The notes: generated from the letters alone by a model not told the origin. Positions 49,631 through 61,962 are shown, counted from the first letter of the stretch. The stretch: 64,000 nucleotides of DNA from Blakeslea trispora (GCA_025331445.1 JAIWNE010000020.1:62001-126000); one strand, 5' to 3'. Made by a program: numbers and translations.

Positions 49631-50631
49631 ATGACTATTGGTTTCGACGACGATCTTCCTAATGATGTCTATCATTACAACGAAATGCGTAAGAACATGG
49701 ATTGGGAAAAGTCCGGTGTCGCCTCTCTTTTGAAACCTGCTCCAGTCTCTCAACATCTGCCTTCATTCGATGCTGAAGGAAAGCCCTGCTTCAAGCCTTA
49801 TCGTGGTTCTGGTAAACTCGAAGGCAAATATGCTTTGATTACAGGTGCTGACAGTGGTATTGGTCGCTCTATCGCTACACTTTATGCTCTGGAAGGCTGT
49901 GCCGGTATTACCATTGTCTATCGTGATGAAAGAGAAGATGCCGATGCCATGCATACCAAGACTACCATTGAGGCTCAAAGTAAATGTAAAATCAATTTGG
50001 TTGCCCGTGATATTGGTTACCAAGAAACCTGTCAAGAAATCTTGGATAGCCATATGAATACCTTTGGTCGTATTGATATCTTGGTCAACAATGCTGCTGA
50101 ACAACACAAGGTGACTCGTGTCGAAGATTTGAAAGCTGATGTGGTTGAAAGAACTTTCCGTACCAATGGTAAACAAATGAAATTCCATCGCATGAATTAT
50201 CTCTGATCTTAATTTTTTTTTACATAGTATTTGGCCCTATTTTCATGACCAAGTTGGTATGTAACCACCTTAAACAAGGTGGCGTCATTATCAACACTGC
50301 CTCTATTGCTGCCTATCGTGGTATGGATGTGTTGGTTGATTATTCTGCTACAAAGGGTGCTGTTGTCTCATTCACTCGTGCTCTCTCTCAACAATTGGCA
50401 CCTCGCCGTATTCGTGTCAACGCAGTTGCTCCTGGACCTGTCTGGACACCATTGATCCCCAACACATTCTCTAGAGAAGAAATCCAAAACTTCGGTTCTT
50501 TCCCTCCTTTCAAGCGTCCTGCTCAACCTTGTGAAATAGCTGCCTCTTTTGTCTTTTTGGCTTCTGACGACTCCTCTTTCATTACTGGCCAAGTTGTTCA
50601 TCCTAATGGTGGTACTGTAATTAACACATAA
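49631..50631 (+). CDS. Short-chain dehydrogenase/reductase (YhdF/YghA-like)
   Basis: Two exons, 49631-50168 and 50228-50631; 313 aa. Classical SDR: cofactor motif TGADSGIGRS (about 72-81) in GKLEGKYALITGADSGIGRS, NNAA (about 155) in DILVNNAAEQ, the catalytic Ser in INTASIAAYRG, and Tyr-x-x-x-Lys as DYSATKGA, then APGPVWTPLIP. The N-terminal extension before the Rossmann fold and the phrase PYRGSGKLEGK match a mostly bacterial subgroup that includes YhdF, YghA and general-stress oxidoreductases. Codon use is strongly biased (GGT, CGT, ACC, GCC) and a TATA box lies upstream, so expression is probably high or inducible. Substrate unknown. Cytosolic: no targeting signal seen. Confidence 0.92.
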
Positions 50632-50980
50632 ACATTCGAAAACAAACAATAAAAATTAAGGAGAGAAAATAAAAGTTTTCTCTCGCTTTTTGTCATATAC
50701 TCCCTCTTTTTCTATGTGATCTTTTTCCCCCTTAAAAACGCACGCACTTTTTTTTTCTCTTGACAAGAAAATTGGCTTTCAAAGTGGTTTCCAAACCAAG
50801 ATCATCCATCAATAGCTTTTTCCCCCCTCGTGTCTTTTTATTATTTCATACTTGTCGTTGGCAAACAGGAAAAAATTAAAGGAGAAGAAATTGATCGTTT
50901 ATAAAACATTGCCCTTTTTCTCTTTTTTTTTCTCGGCTGATATTATCTTTACTTTCTTTTTCTTCTCTTAATTATATACC
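50632..50980. promoter_or_regulatory. SDR 3' flank and Vts1 promoter
   Basis: 349 bp, rich in long pyrimidine runs (CTCTTTTTTTTTCTC), ending in a CT-rich leader and an ATG in context ACCATGG at 50981. Confidence 0.4.
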
Positions 50981-52993
50981 ATGGTAACAGCACATGAAGT
51001 TCACAGAGTGATGGATGAAAGATTGTTATTCGGTGCATTTCAGAGACAGCCTCAACATATCAAATCTTTTCCATCTGATCTAGTTCATTTACCAGGACAA
51101 CAACGTCGTTCTTCTCCCATTGGATCTTCCAGATCAGCTCTAGGAAACGCAATTCAAAGCTCACAATACAAATCCAAGGCATCATCCGAAATTCTTCAAA
51201 CAGAGCCTTCTTCTCGAGGAAACTATCGTGATTCCCCTGAAGGTATATAAAATAAAATGCATTAAGAAGAGAAGATGGGATTAATGTGTTCTTGATGTTA
51301 GCTGAAGAAATTGATCGCTGGTTTAAAGACATTCAACGCTATGAACATATGTTGGAAGAAGTTGCTGCCGCAAGTCTAGACCAGGACTTCAAGGACGAAC
51401 TTCAACATATCAACAGATGGTTACAATGTCGATCAGATGCCGAAAGAACAGCTGCCCTTTACACTATTGTACAAAATGCTTCTCAAATTCAAATTCGTTT
51501 TCTTATCACCGTACTCCAAAAGCTAGCCAACAGCCATAGCGACCCTTATCCTGCTGGTCAGGATACAACTTCTAGTAGTGGTAAATAAAAAATTTAACTT
51601 TTTTGCTGTTGCTTGTGAAATGTGATTTATAACTATAAATAGAAATCATTTCTTATTATCGATCGCTTCATGCCAACACTTCACAGTCTGTCATCTCTTG
51701 TGAATCAGACTATGAAAAGAGAAGAAGACAACTCTATCCATCGCCCCCACCAGTATCAACAAACAATAGAAAATTTGGCAGATTCAGTTCAGCTGTAAGT
51801 GAACCCAATGATGTGGGTCGACAAAATCGAGATATACTTGCCTCGCGCTCTCTAGGAGGTCTCAGTCATCCTGGCCCACTTTACGAAAAAGCATTGGCTG
51901 CTCAAGCACAGCTTCAAGCTATCTCGAGCCAGAACTCAAGTGCTGTTCCATCCACAGCCTCTTCTTCTATCCTATCGTCCTCTTCCTCATCCTCCTTAAG
52001 TCATCATGGTAGTACAGGAGGCTTATTCCTGTCTCCTCCAAAGCTCCGTACTGCATCTACCAACACACAGCCATTATTCTCACCACGTTCAGCAACAAAC
52101 TGGCCATTTCCTATAGGTAGTGAACTTAAGGGCAGTCCTGACAATGATAGCCAAAGCTGGTCCTTTGGGTCATTGACAAACAAAAAAGAACGTACTACTC
52201 ATTCAGCACCAGGCTCAACAACCTCGTCTGTCATGGGTGCAAAGAAAAACGAGGATTGTCTGCCTTGGGCAATTCAAGAAGAACAAGAGGAATATTCAAA
52301 GCTGTCTGCCACTATCACATCCAGCTTAAATACACTAGAGCAAGCACAAGCAAGGTTAAGACAGGATCTACCGAGCTCTAAGCCTTTTACAACCAACACA
52401 TCGCATATTCCTTTGTCATCAAAAAAGACATTGTTTGTCCAAACATCCATTCCATTAACGCCCTCACCTTCGCCATCACCTCCGCTGACAAAGTCAGTTG
52501 CATTTGCGCTCAGTGAAACATCTGAAAAAGAGGAAGAGAAACAATTAACAGGATTGGCACGAAGGCGTAAACGCTCATCTGCTGCTCGCGCACTTAAAGA
52601 TAAGATTGCAGCCGAAACTGTTGATTTTGAATTGATGAAAGGTTAGAAAAAGAAAGGAGACATGGATCTAAAAATAGCTGATTCTAAACATGGTTAAAAT
52701 AGATGTTCAAAATTGGTTACGTAGTCTAAGATTACATAAATATGGCCATGCCTTCATTGGCCTTGACTGGAAACAAGTCGTTCGTATGTCAGATCAAGAT
52801 ATGATTTATGCTGGTGTTAACACAATTGGTGCAAGAAGAAAACTCTTAAAGGTGTTTGAAAATGTTGTCAAACACTGTGAGGAGAATGTAAGTTTTTTGC
52901 GGATATGAAATTAATAATTGCATAAATTCATTTCTTGTTCAATAGGATATTGAGTACGGTTGCTCAAGTCAATCTGAAGAATTGAGCTGTTAA
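50981..52993 (+). CDS. vts1: Vts1/Smaug-type SAM-domain RNA-binding protein
   Basis: Five exons: 50981-51242, 51302-51580, 51643-52641, 52703-52887, 52946-52993; 590 aa. Conserved N-terminal helical block (about 89-165): EEIDRWFKDIQRYEHMLEE, AAASLDQDFKDELQHINRWL, DAERTAALYTIVQ, IQIRFLITVLQKLA, as in fungal Vts1. A long Ser/Pro-rich disordered middle follows. The C-terminal SAM domain (about 515-578) has VQNWLRSLRLHKYGHAFIGL, WKQVVRMSDQDMIYAGVNTI and GARRKLLKVF, with the basic face used for RNA hairpins. Vts1 recruits Ccr4-Not to mRNAs bearing Smaug recognition hairpins and promotes decay. The exon 3 donor GTTAGA is weak but is the only one that leads in phase into the SAM exon. Confidence 0.92.
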
Positions 52994-54299
52994 TTAAAAT
53001 AAATTATACGAGATAGTCCTTTCAGATACTAAGCAATAGGCTCTCGAGTATTGATGTTTAGTTTCCGTTCTTTTTTTTTTTTTCTCAAAGCAGACTCTTA
53101 AATAGGCCCTTTCTATTTTCCCGAGTTTGCTACATTTGGCTTTGCTCTTTATTTTGTTATAGAGAATACGACACTCCATTAAGCTCTAAAATAAGAGATG
53201 AAAAGGTACTTTGTATCATCATGTGATTCGCTCTTGCTTGGGAGGCATTGTCATCAACTATAGATAGGTCTTGTATTGAGTTTTCAGGTCACAGCAGAAT
53301 AACTTGGCTTGCCCTCCTTTTTAAAGCATTCGTATTTTTAAATACCGTCCAAGCAATCAAGCCAAAAGTGAGGGGCTCTCTAGCAATAAGCGAATTTTAC
53401 GTTTTGGCTTAATCATAATCTGTCAATAAACGAATATTTGTTAAACCCAAAACTGATCTCAACGACTGACAAGCTCATTTTTGGCAAATCCTCATCCAGA
53501 TAGATTTCTTCACTAACAAACACTCTCTCTCTCTGTTCACGTATTGTAAAAAAGTCAGTAAGAGAGTCAGGAACATACTGATATAAATACATAGTATTCA
53601 AATAACCTATGTGTATATGAGAATACAAAAGAAATCAAAGCATTTGATTCATTTCCAAACTGCTGCTGGGTTCTTTGACAGCTTGTTTGATTTCGACGAA
53701 CAAACATTTTCTGTCGTATGACAAGACCTCGATTTTAATGTTCATAGTCTAGCCCAGCAAGGCAACTAGATTAATTGAAGTTCCTTTTTCTTTTACTAAT
53801 GCAAATCTCAAAAAGATTGTTTTGAGCAAGATTCGCTTCTTTGATTTTAACAGATTAGATAAACCATAGCATAAACTCAAATACCCTGTCCATATTTATG
53901 TTGGAATATTGAATTGAACATAATCATCGGTCCTTTAATCTTCAAATAAATATCCTTTAAGGGATCGGCAAAAAAGATGGGATTTTTTTTTAACAGCCTT
54001 GAAAGGAATCAGAATGTCCAATTGTTTAGCGATGGAAAAGTGTCAGAATGGGCTTTCCAGTGCTTTCTTTTATTTGGTATTTGTCTCAAACTCTATGGCT
54101 GGTTTGTATGTATAAAACTACCTTATTATGAGTGATAAAAGCCACACATCTGGGTTTGTTGCTAAATATATCTATTTAAAGAATTTAGCAGCCTCATTCT
54201 GTGTGACACTGAAATAATGTTCTAATTTTATTTATATTTTCCATTTTTTATTTCTTTTTGTTTTTTATCTTTTCTTCTTCATTTCTCTCTATAGTTACC
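52994..54299. other. AT-rich intergenic region
   Basis: About 1.3 kb with no supportable gene. It ends in a long T/C-rich tract followed by CTATAG just before the next ATG, which could be the acceptor of a 5' UTR intron. Confidence 0.5.
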
Positions 54300-55141
54300 A
54301 TGTTGATGAAAAACATACCAGTACTTTTGTTAGCAGCAGCCTCAACAGTGCTTGCATGTGAAATGGATTGTCGTAGAGGTGTCTCTAAGGGTTTTGCTCA
54401 ATTCTACCAACCTGTCATTAAGGATTCTGTTTCCAACCTTCAATATGAATTAACAAGTGCTATCCAAAAGATTACTGTGCCTTCTATTATTACTGATAAC
54501 ATTGAAGCTTCAGAAGTGATTGAAGACTTGGAGAGATCCATTCAATACAGCTCGGATAACTTCACCAACATGGCCACAGCTGATTCTAGACTTGCTGAAG
54601 GTTTCTACCAAGTTATCTTCAATGAAGAGCTTCCTTACAAAGGCGACTGTAACAACCCCAAGCGTTTAAACAGAAAGATGCCTCCTCCTGGAGAAAGCTG
54701 GACTATGGACGAATGTAAGTAATATAAAAAAAAACGATTAACACATGCTCATGGCTTAGTTTAGGTCGTAAGATGGACTATCGTTGTGGTAACCCTCCTT
54801 CTATCTGTTATGCCTTGGAAGATGTCAAGCAACGTTGTATTGGTCGTATGCGTCGCCAAATTACCGATTACACTTCTTCTGAAAACGGAGCTCTTGTTAA
54901 GCTTTTGGTCTTGAGTATTCGTAAGTCTGTTCATGGTTCTCTTCAAAAGGGTGCTGTAGGCAAGTTGGCTGACAACGAGGAAGTTGAAAAGTACATTTCC
55001 AAGCTTGTTGCTGCTATGAACCGTACTTTGGGTAACTGGGTGGATGAAGATGTGAAGCAGTTGTGTGACAAGCCTTCTCAAAGAGACCTCTGTAACAGCT
55101 GGGATGATGCAATTAGAAAGGAGATTCTTAGATGGCCTTAG
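54300..55141 (+). CDS. Secreted cysteine-containing protein of unknown family
   Basis: Two exons, 54300-54714 and 54765-55141; 263 aa. A signal peptide (MKNIPVLLLAAASTVLA) precedes the mature start CEMDCRRGVSKGFAQF. Nine cysteines follow the signal sequence, in an arrangement suggesting disulfides: two at the mature N-terminus, one in KGDCNNPK, a cluster DECRKMDYRCG, and others at SICY, KQRC, KQLC and RDLC. No transmembrane or GPI tail. Codon use in exon 2 is strongly biased, pointing to good expression. I recognise no named domain; an extracellular structural protein, enzyme or effector are all possible. A sequence search against other Mucorales would show whether it is lineage-restricted. 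Confidence 0.85.
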
Positions 55142-56338
55142 ATGACTTTTATACACAACCAATCTGTATATATATTTATAATGTAATAAACCCTTTTTTG
55201 TTTTAATATACAAGAACCCTTATTTTAAAATATAACTTTTACAGAGATAAAAAGAGAATATCAATTTATTTGCTTTATTGAGAAAGGTCAATGATGTGAA
55301 TTAGGCACATTATACAGAGATTTTGTTGGATGTTCTTATTTTACAGTGTTCTCCCTCAATAAAAAAAAATAGAGTGAGCACTGTCTATTCTTGTTGGCTC
55401 AAACTGCATGCATCACACATGCACAATTAGCTCTAGGAAATGCATTGTCCGAACGGTCATTTGAACCAAGTTGTTTAACAAGACTTACTAGCACTATGGG
55501 ATACCTCTTCTCTAAACTTCAATGTTAGTATTGCCAAAGGATTACTGAGCTCGTATTCTAATTTGTTAAAACAATATCGGATTTTTGCTTTATTACTTTG
55601 TTGGTGACCAAGAGTAGCTTCTACTGTCATTTTTTTTTCTCGAGTCAGCAACAACCTGTACAGTTAACTTTATCTGGCACTTTTGTAGCTTCAGGGAGGG
55701 AGAAAGGGGGAGAATATTCATAGTCCTTATTATAGAGTAGCTTAAAAAGACTGCAGTCCTCATCTTCTCTAACCTTCCAGATGGCCTTTTAGAATCTTTA
55801 GAGTTATCAAAGTTCATAGCTTCGTTGAATCACTCAATGTTAACATCTGTTTCGACTCGTTTATTGGATACATTGGCTTTTCTCTCCTCATAAACAAATC
55901 TGAAACTCCCTTTTTTTTTTTTCTACGGCTTCTCCTATAAATCTTGTTGATGCGCACTTTTCTGAATGAAAGTTGGTCACACACAATCTGGTGTTTTGCG
56001 GATTTTTACAGAAAGTTGAATACTGTTTTTACAGCTCTAGCAATTTAAAGACATACACTGGTCTTTACTGCTCATAACTTTTGAATTCACTTGCAATCAA
56101 CAAATCACCTTTCACAAATATCAATGGACTAGTTTGTTTTTCTATATAGTCTTTTCAAACATTTCTTTCCCCCCTTCTCAAACACAAAAAATAATGTCGA
56201 TTTCTGACTTTTTTTTTTATTGAAAGAAACAAAGGAAAAAATAATGGTTACAAAGCATATACAAATATATACAAATTAGGTGGTACAATCATGCACTACT
56301 CTTAATGATTGCTCTCTCGCTTTATACCCTGGTAGCAA
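55142..56338. other. AT-rich convergent intergenic region
   Basis: About 1.2 kb between convergent gene ends; A/T homopolymers only, no conserved ORF. Confidence 0.5.
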
Positions 56339-57161
56339 TTATTTCCCCTTTCGTTTTTCCCATTCTTTTGCTAGCTGTCTGATCTTCTCAATTTCACAAA
56401 CACCTTCTACTTTGTCATCCTCTAATGCTTCAAATACAGCGTGGGAAATTTCTGTGTCTGAGAGTGGTCTGTCAGCGATATAAAGTGCTCCATCTGGTAT
56501 ATAAGAGGTCAAAGGCTTTAAAATAGCTGAACCAATGATCAAACCCAAGGCAAAAGGCAACATGAGTTGGCGACGATGGTAGGAATAAATAAGTCCTTTA
56601 ATACACAATAAAAAAAATGAGCTTTTTTTGTATGCATACATTTCCTTTTCTTCTCTTACCTGGACGGAAGATGACCACTCTAATTTTGTCATTGTACTTT
56701 GGACCCAACAATGCTTGTTCTGCTTCGCGTTTAGAGAGAATGTATCGTTCATTGAGCAAGAAACTAGGTGGAGCATTGGCTGCAGAGAAGTACACAAGAC
56801 AACGTCTATTGATGTGATCGTATTTTGACACCATGGTATCTGCGACAGTAAGAACGGCATCTCTGTTCATTCTGTCATATGTGCCATTCGCGCCATGTTT
56901 CTTGGATTGGTCAACCAGTGTTCCCACAGTATGAATTACATTTGGATTTGTTTCGAATGGTACTTTTAATGATGCTGGATCTAGCGCATCGCCTTGTAGA
57001 AAAGTGACACCAGCAACTGACTTTTTGGCTGATGCATTTCGTGATAGAGCATACATGTGTATGTTATGGTAGGAGGGAAGATGCTCATATTTTCTGGATT
57101 CTCTGATGATTGCAGAACTTACAAGACCAGTGCCTCCGACAAGAAGTAAAGAAGTAGCCAT
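56339..57161 (-). CDS. Atypical SDR / NAD(P)-binding protein, Coq11- or NDUFA9-like
   Basis: Two exons, 57161-56660 and 56595-56339; 252 aa. A Rossmann nucleotide-binding start (LLLVGGTGLVSSAIIRESRK) resembles the GxxGxxG loop with the third glycine replaced by Ser. Then come FLQGDALDPASL, a stretch NVIHTVGTLVDQ, a helix MNRDAVLTVADTMV, CLVYFSAANAPP, and Y-x-x-x-K as YILSKREAEQALL followed by VIFRPGLIYS. This order is typical of atypical SDRs such as yeast Coq11 (YLR290C), which belongs to the mitochondrial coenzyme Q complex. The C-terminal third has a hydrophobic helix (LMLPFALGLIIGSAIL) and an acidic end. Mitochondrial location is likely by analogy; no strong presequence is visible. Confidence 0.8.
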
Positions 57162-59341
57162 AATGTAACGATAAAGGATGTGAGAAAATGAAAGGAAGAA
57201 ATAGGATTAAATGCTTAATTTATACAACATGATTTTTTTTTGTCTGTTTCAATGACGTATTTTTCTCCTAAAAAGAGGGGGAAAAATTGATTTATTTTTT
57301 GGCGGACCAAAGTTTCAAGATTTGCTTGTAAAGCCAATAGCACCTTTAATGAATACAATCCAAGGTCAATATTTCTCGAGACAGTGATAAAAAAAAAGAC
57401 TGTCTGTTCTTACATGAGAGCTTTAATTCTTGTTGTCAAAGAAAGAGAAAGTCGTGTTTTAAGCCTGGATGATTCAATCGTGATTACGTTGATTTTCGGA
57501 CAATCAATTTAAAAGTATCTTTTCCTTCATCTGATACTCAATAAGATAGAGTAAATATGATCCATTATTTAGCAAATAGACATGAACAATAATGGCATTA
57601 TTTTGTAGACAAAGGGATGATTGTAAATTGCTGGTATTGTTGACGATGAGATTAAAGAGTTTTATCATCATACAATCTTATATTTGAGTCCGCTAAAGTT
57701 ACTTTACCTTTTCTCTTTTGTAGTTGAATTAGGTGTCAACGAGCTTTGATGCTTTCCTTGACATTCATCAAATGCTTTCCTTATTAAGCATGTATTCTCG
57801 TTCCTAGATAGCTGTGTTTACAGGAATCACGTCTGATACAAGTCATTTCCGAAATAGAGCTTCATCACTCTTCAGCGCCAATAACTAATGTTTATTTTCG
57901 GATCGGATGCTGTCAGTGAAATCAATCTCATAAACCTTAAACAAGGCAATATTTGGTATCAGTAAGAACAATAGAAACTCTTATAAATGCAATAAGGCAA
58001 GTTAGATAGAATAGATGTCCTTTATTTTCTTTTTATCTTTGAAACAATGAAAAGGGGCCAAAGCTAATTGACAGAAATGACTATTGACGCCAAAGTCTAT
58101 CAAAAAAATCTCGTGTTAATTTTAAGCAGAAAATCTGAGAAAATGGCATCAAGCAAAATGATGTCATTTTACCTGACAAGCCTATCTTAGCAGGTTTATT
58201 GATGTCAGTCTTTTATGGTATATGATTGATTGTCATCATTCTCGATGAGAAGAGCTTTTTTTTTGTGTAGCATATAAAGTAGTTGCTTCATTTGAAGGTG
58301 TTTGGAAACAAAATCTATGGGATTAAATAATATACCCTTAAAGAAGAAGACGTGTGTTCACTTTTATGATACTATCATACATGTATTTTGTGATGGAACT
58401 CCCCTGAATAGTGCAATTTCGACTTGAATTTTATATGCTTGTTATAGAGAGAGAAAAGCTGTTGTATGAAGACATTTACTTGATATTTTCTTTCTGTTTT
58501 TTCCGAGTATTTTACTCTTTAAAATAAACATAGATTGTCAAGTTTCAGCAGAATTGAGATCCTGCATAAATTTGCAGAATTCATAACAGAGATCTGCAGT
58601 AAAAAAAAATTGAGGAATTGATCTACCTAATTTTTTTTCCCTCTGTTTTATCTAAAATAAGAAAAAAGTAGATTAAGTTTAATTGATATGATATTAAGGC
58701 TTATTTCTCTAGGAAGGAAGGAGGGGGACATCTTTTTAGTTGATCTGAAATGTTCTTTCGTTGATGTTTACTGTTTCTCTTTTAACAAACGTTATACAAA
58801 ATAGACTTTATACTCCCCAAAGTTAATTATCACAAAGAGTGAGTGTGGATAGTCATTAAAGCGATTTTCTTGTTTGGATCTTATGATCGATCGGTACCAT
58901 TGCATTGGAATGAGTATCTTAGTAAAGAAAGTACTCGTTTCGCAAGTTTCAAGCAGGAGAAGAGGAGCAGCCGATCTTTCTTGTAAAATAATTTCGCAGA
59001 TAAATGGTGCCTAAATTAACATTCTCTCGCTCCAAAAAAAATAGAGGCCTCATACACTCTGTCATTCTTAATGTAAGAAGTTATTCACTAGTGCTTGATA
59101 CGGGTTTAAACAAGTACATTCCACTTTATATGGTCCCATAAACAAGTGCACTATCGCTCTTATTACTTTATTAAAAAAAAATAAGCTTTTTTTCGATCAA
59201 ACCAAACTAAAGCTAGTCTCTTTGCAAGTCTTTGATAGTAAACTATGACAAGTGATCATAGTATGGAAAAAAAACTATAAAAACTACCAAGATCGAAAAC
59301 CAAATAAAAAAAAACACCATCTTTTCTTTTTTATATTATAC
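57162..59341. other. AT-rich gene-poor intergenic region
   Basis: About 2.2 kb with no supportable gene on either strand; frames are short and dense with stops. The right end is the promoter of the small secreted protein gene. Confidence 0.55.
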
Positions 59342-59545
59342 ATGTCTCGAAAAATCATCTTATTGTCTCTTGCACTATTCATTGTTATACAACTATCTAC
59401 AGCAGCTCCACTGGAACTAAACAAGAGAACTCCAATTGTACTTGATTCAGTCTATGGTGTTGGAGACTCACTTACTCGATATATAGGACCTAGTAAGAAG
59501 GACGATAATGGAGGCAAGAAAGATAAGAAGGAACAAGACGACTAA
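59342..59545 (+). CDS. Small secreted peptide precursor (67 aa)
   Basis: Intronless. Strong signal peptide (MSRKIILLSLALFIVIQL, then STAAP) followed by ELNKR, a Kex2-type dibasic site, and a 35-residue product starting TPIVLDSVYGVGDSL with a highly charged, Lys/Asp-rich end (KKDDNGGKKDKKEQDD). It lacks cysteines. The architecture (signal, short propeptide, KR, mature peptide) is that of secreted fungal peptides. Family not recognised; the frame upstream of 59342 is A-rich leader. Confidence 0.7.
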   Translation: MSRKIILLSLALFIVIQLSTAAPLELNKRTPIVLDSVYGVGDSLTRYIGPSKKDDNGGKKDKKEQDD

Positions 59546-60316
59546 GATGGTCCAAACACAAAAGGCCTCTCAAAACAACAATATCCACCCCCTTCTTTAC
59601 TCTATTTCTCTTTCTTATAACCAACATTAAATATCATCATAATCAAACAGTAATAAAAGTGTTCACTCTATCTCTTTACATCTATTGTATATAAATATAT
59701 GTCTTGCTATATTGGAGCTGATTGCGCTTACATCAGAGGAAACATGTATATACAGTAAGTCGCTCGATGTAAGAGTTGTTTGATATAAGAGTATATAATA
59801 CAAAAGTGCCTTTCTCAAGAATACGAACACTCTTGAATAAAGCGACTATCGTATGCTCAAATCTAATCAAGAGACTTGAAGTCCTCAGTAGCTCGGGCAT
59901 TCAATTGTTCAAAGGATTTGCTGATTGACGTGAGTCCAATGGGCTTTCTAAAAGCAGACAGGATTTCTAAACAACGACTTGATGGAAATCTATATTCATG
60001 GCGATATCAGCCCCCCAAAAAAACTCAAGAATCACAGCTTAACAGGAACCGAATGCCTGTGGGTATTAAAAAAAAAGGGGAAAAGAAAATAGCTTCATGA
60101 GATGTAAAAGGGAAAAACAGTAGTTGACATTTCAGTAATCATGCCCTTTATTTTTTTTTAAATCGCAGTTGAAATTATCAAATAAACCCATAACTTTCAA
60201 TTTCCATTACCATGTACCACCTACTATTTTAAAATAACCCTCTTATTCAACACTTCCCTTCCCCCTTTTCCCCCTTTTTTTTCCTTTTCTTCTTCTTTAT
60301 ATCCTTCAGTTGAACT
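59546..60316. other. Intergenic region holding MITE copy 2 and the epsin promoter
   Basis: About 770 bp. It includes the 99-bp element at 59753-59851; beyond it only AT-rich DNA and a C/T-rich leader (CCCCCTTTTCC) before the epsin ATG at 60317. Confidence 0.6.
59753..59851. mobile_element. MITE-like element, copy 2 (99 bp, TA-flanked)
   Basis: Starts CAGTAAGTCGCTCGAT and ends AGCGACTATCG, with TA on both sides. It shares TTGTTTGATATAAGAGTA and TTCTC-AGAATA segments with the 41091-41261 copy, lacking about 70 bp of that copy's middle. No ORF. Confidence 0.7.
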
Positions 60317-61962
60317 ATGAACAATTTTGCAAATTTCAATTTTCAAATTCCCGAGTTATGGGAAGTTAGAGTAAGCAACTGCTAAAGTATGGTTGTCCTC
60401 AAGACTCATCTGTCTCTTTATTAGGATGCATTCAATAAAGTGTGAGATGAAAAGAGAGAAAAAAAAGGAAATAAACAAAAGGAAGTATTGACTATTCTCT
60501 TTGCAGTAAGAACGTCGTTCTCAACTATACAGAAATGGAAGCCAAAGTCCATGAGGCTACTAACAATGAAGCTTGGGGTGCTTCAAGTACCTTGATGCAG
60601 GAGATTGCTCAAGCTACATTTCACTAGTAAGTTCATGACCTTGTCATTCAACAAACTTGTCATGTTTAACTTTTTTTTTCAGTGAATATTTCAATGAAAT
60701 TATGCCTACTATCTATAAACGATTTACAGAGAAAGAAGCTAGACAATGGAGACAAATTTATAAAGCAAGTGAAAGCAGCCAATCAAAAGAGAGAGAAAAA
60801 GGCCTTTAATCCCCCTTCCCTTTTTTTATAGTCGCTTGTTCTATTAGAGTATCTTGTCAAGAATGGTTCAGAGAGAGTGGTAGATGATGCTCGATCTCAT
60901 GTTTCTATGATCAAGATGATGAAGAACTTTCATTATATTGACGAGAAAGGAAAGGATCAAGGCGTGAATGGTAAGTTTTCTTTTTTTTATGCAAAAGATT
61001 GATTTCTTAATTCGTTTGAATTAGTTCGCAACCGTGCAAAGGAATTGGCTGAGTTGTTGAATGATGTAGAGACCATTAAGGCAGAACGCAAGAAGGCTAA
61101 AAAGAACCGCAACAAGTATACGGGTGTTGGTTCGGATGGAGGTATGGCCTATTCATCCTCCAGTGTAGCAGGTGGATCCCGTTACGAAGGTTTTGGTAGT
61201 GATGTAGGTTATTCCGGTGGTAGTTATGGTAACTCCTTTGACGAAAGACCGGGTCGTTATGATGAAGAGACGAGTAACAGTAGTCCTGCCTTATCCGAAG
61301 AAGAAACAACGCGTTCCAATGTAAAAGAAACAACGCGTTCCAATGCAAAAGCACCAACAACAGCTAAAGAACTAAACTTGTTCGATTTTGATGAACCAGC
61401 TGATGAACAACAAAAGAAGAGTAAATCAAGCAATACAAATGATGACGATTGGGGTGATTTTGCTGCTGGAAATGACAATGAAGACGAATTTGATGATTTC
61501 CAAAGTGCTCCTACTGTTACTACTAACAAAAACACCAACACGACACATACCCTTACCAAGTCAAATGACGTCTTTGATCTTTTAGGTGAAGAAGATACAT
61601 TTACATCCACACAACCATCCAATACTCCAGCTGTCTCATTCAATGCACTCCGTATCTCAGACATCACCAACTCACCTTCTTCTTCTTCTTCTAATCAAGT
61701 TCGCCCTAACCCACCTTCAGATTCTACTAATACCAATACAGTTGCTTTAGGTGGTATTTGGTCACAGGCATCCAATCTTGTCAGTCTGGATTCATTAGGT
61801 TCTTCTCCCAACCAACTCAAAGCAACTCCCCAAGGACCTTCTATGAATTCATTAAAGACTTCCAATGTTAATGCCGGTTGGAACAATTGGGCCTCTGCTA
61901 ATACACCTCAGAAAAAGCCTGCTTCGTCTACTGCTGCTGCTTTTGATGATTTGTTGTTTTAA
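60317..61962 (+). CDS. ENTH-domain adaptor, epsin-R/Ent3 type
   Basis: Six exons: 60317-60370, 60425-60441, 60507-60626, 60683-60764, 60832-60970, 61025-61962; 449 aa. The ENTH domain fills residues 1-155: ELWEVRDAFNKVKNVVLNYT, MEAKVHEATNNEAWGASSTL, MQEIAQATFHYEYFNEIMPT, RQWRQIYKSLVLLEYLVKNG, GVNVRNRAKELAELLNDV. The tail is disordered and carries acidic motifs that bind gamma-ear/clathrin adaptors (ELNLFDFDEP, DDDWGDFAAG, DEFDDFQSAP, VFDLLGEED). KNVVLNYTEMEAKV and the DFxxF-type motifs point to the epsinR/CLINT1/Ent3 branch, which works with AP-1 and GGA at the trans-Golgi/endosome, rather than to Ent1. Intron 4 (60765-60831) begins GCAAGT. Exon 2 is only 17 nt. Confidence 0.92.
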
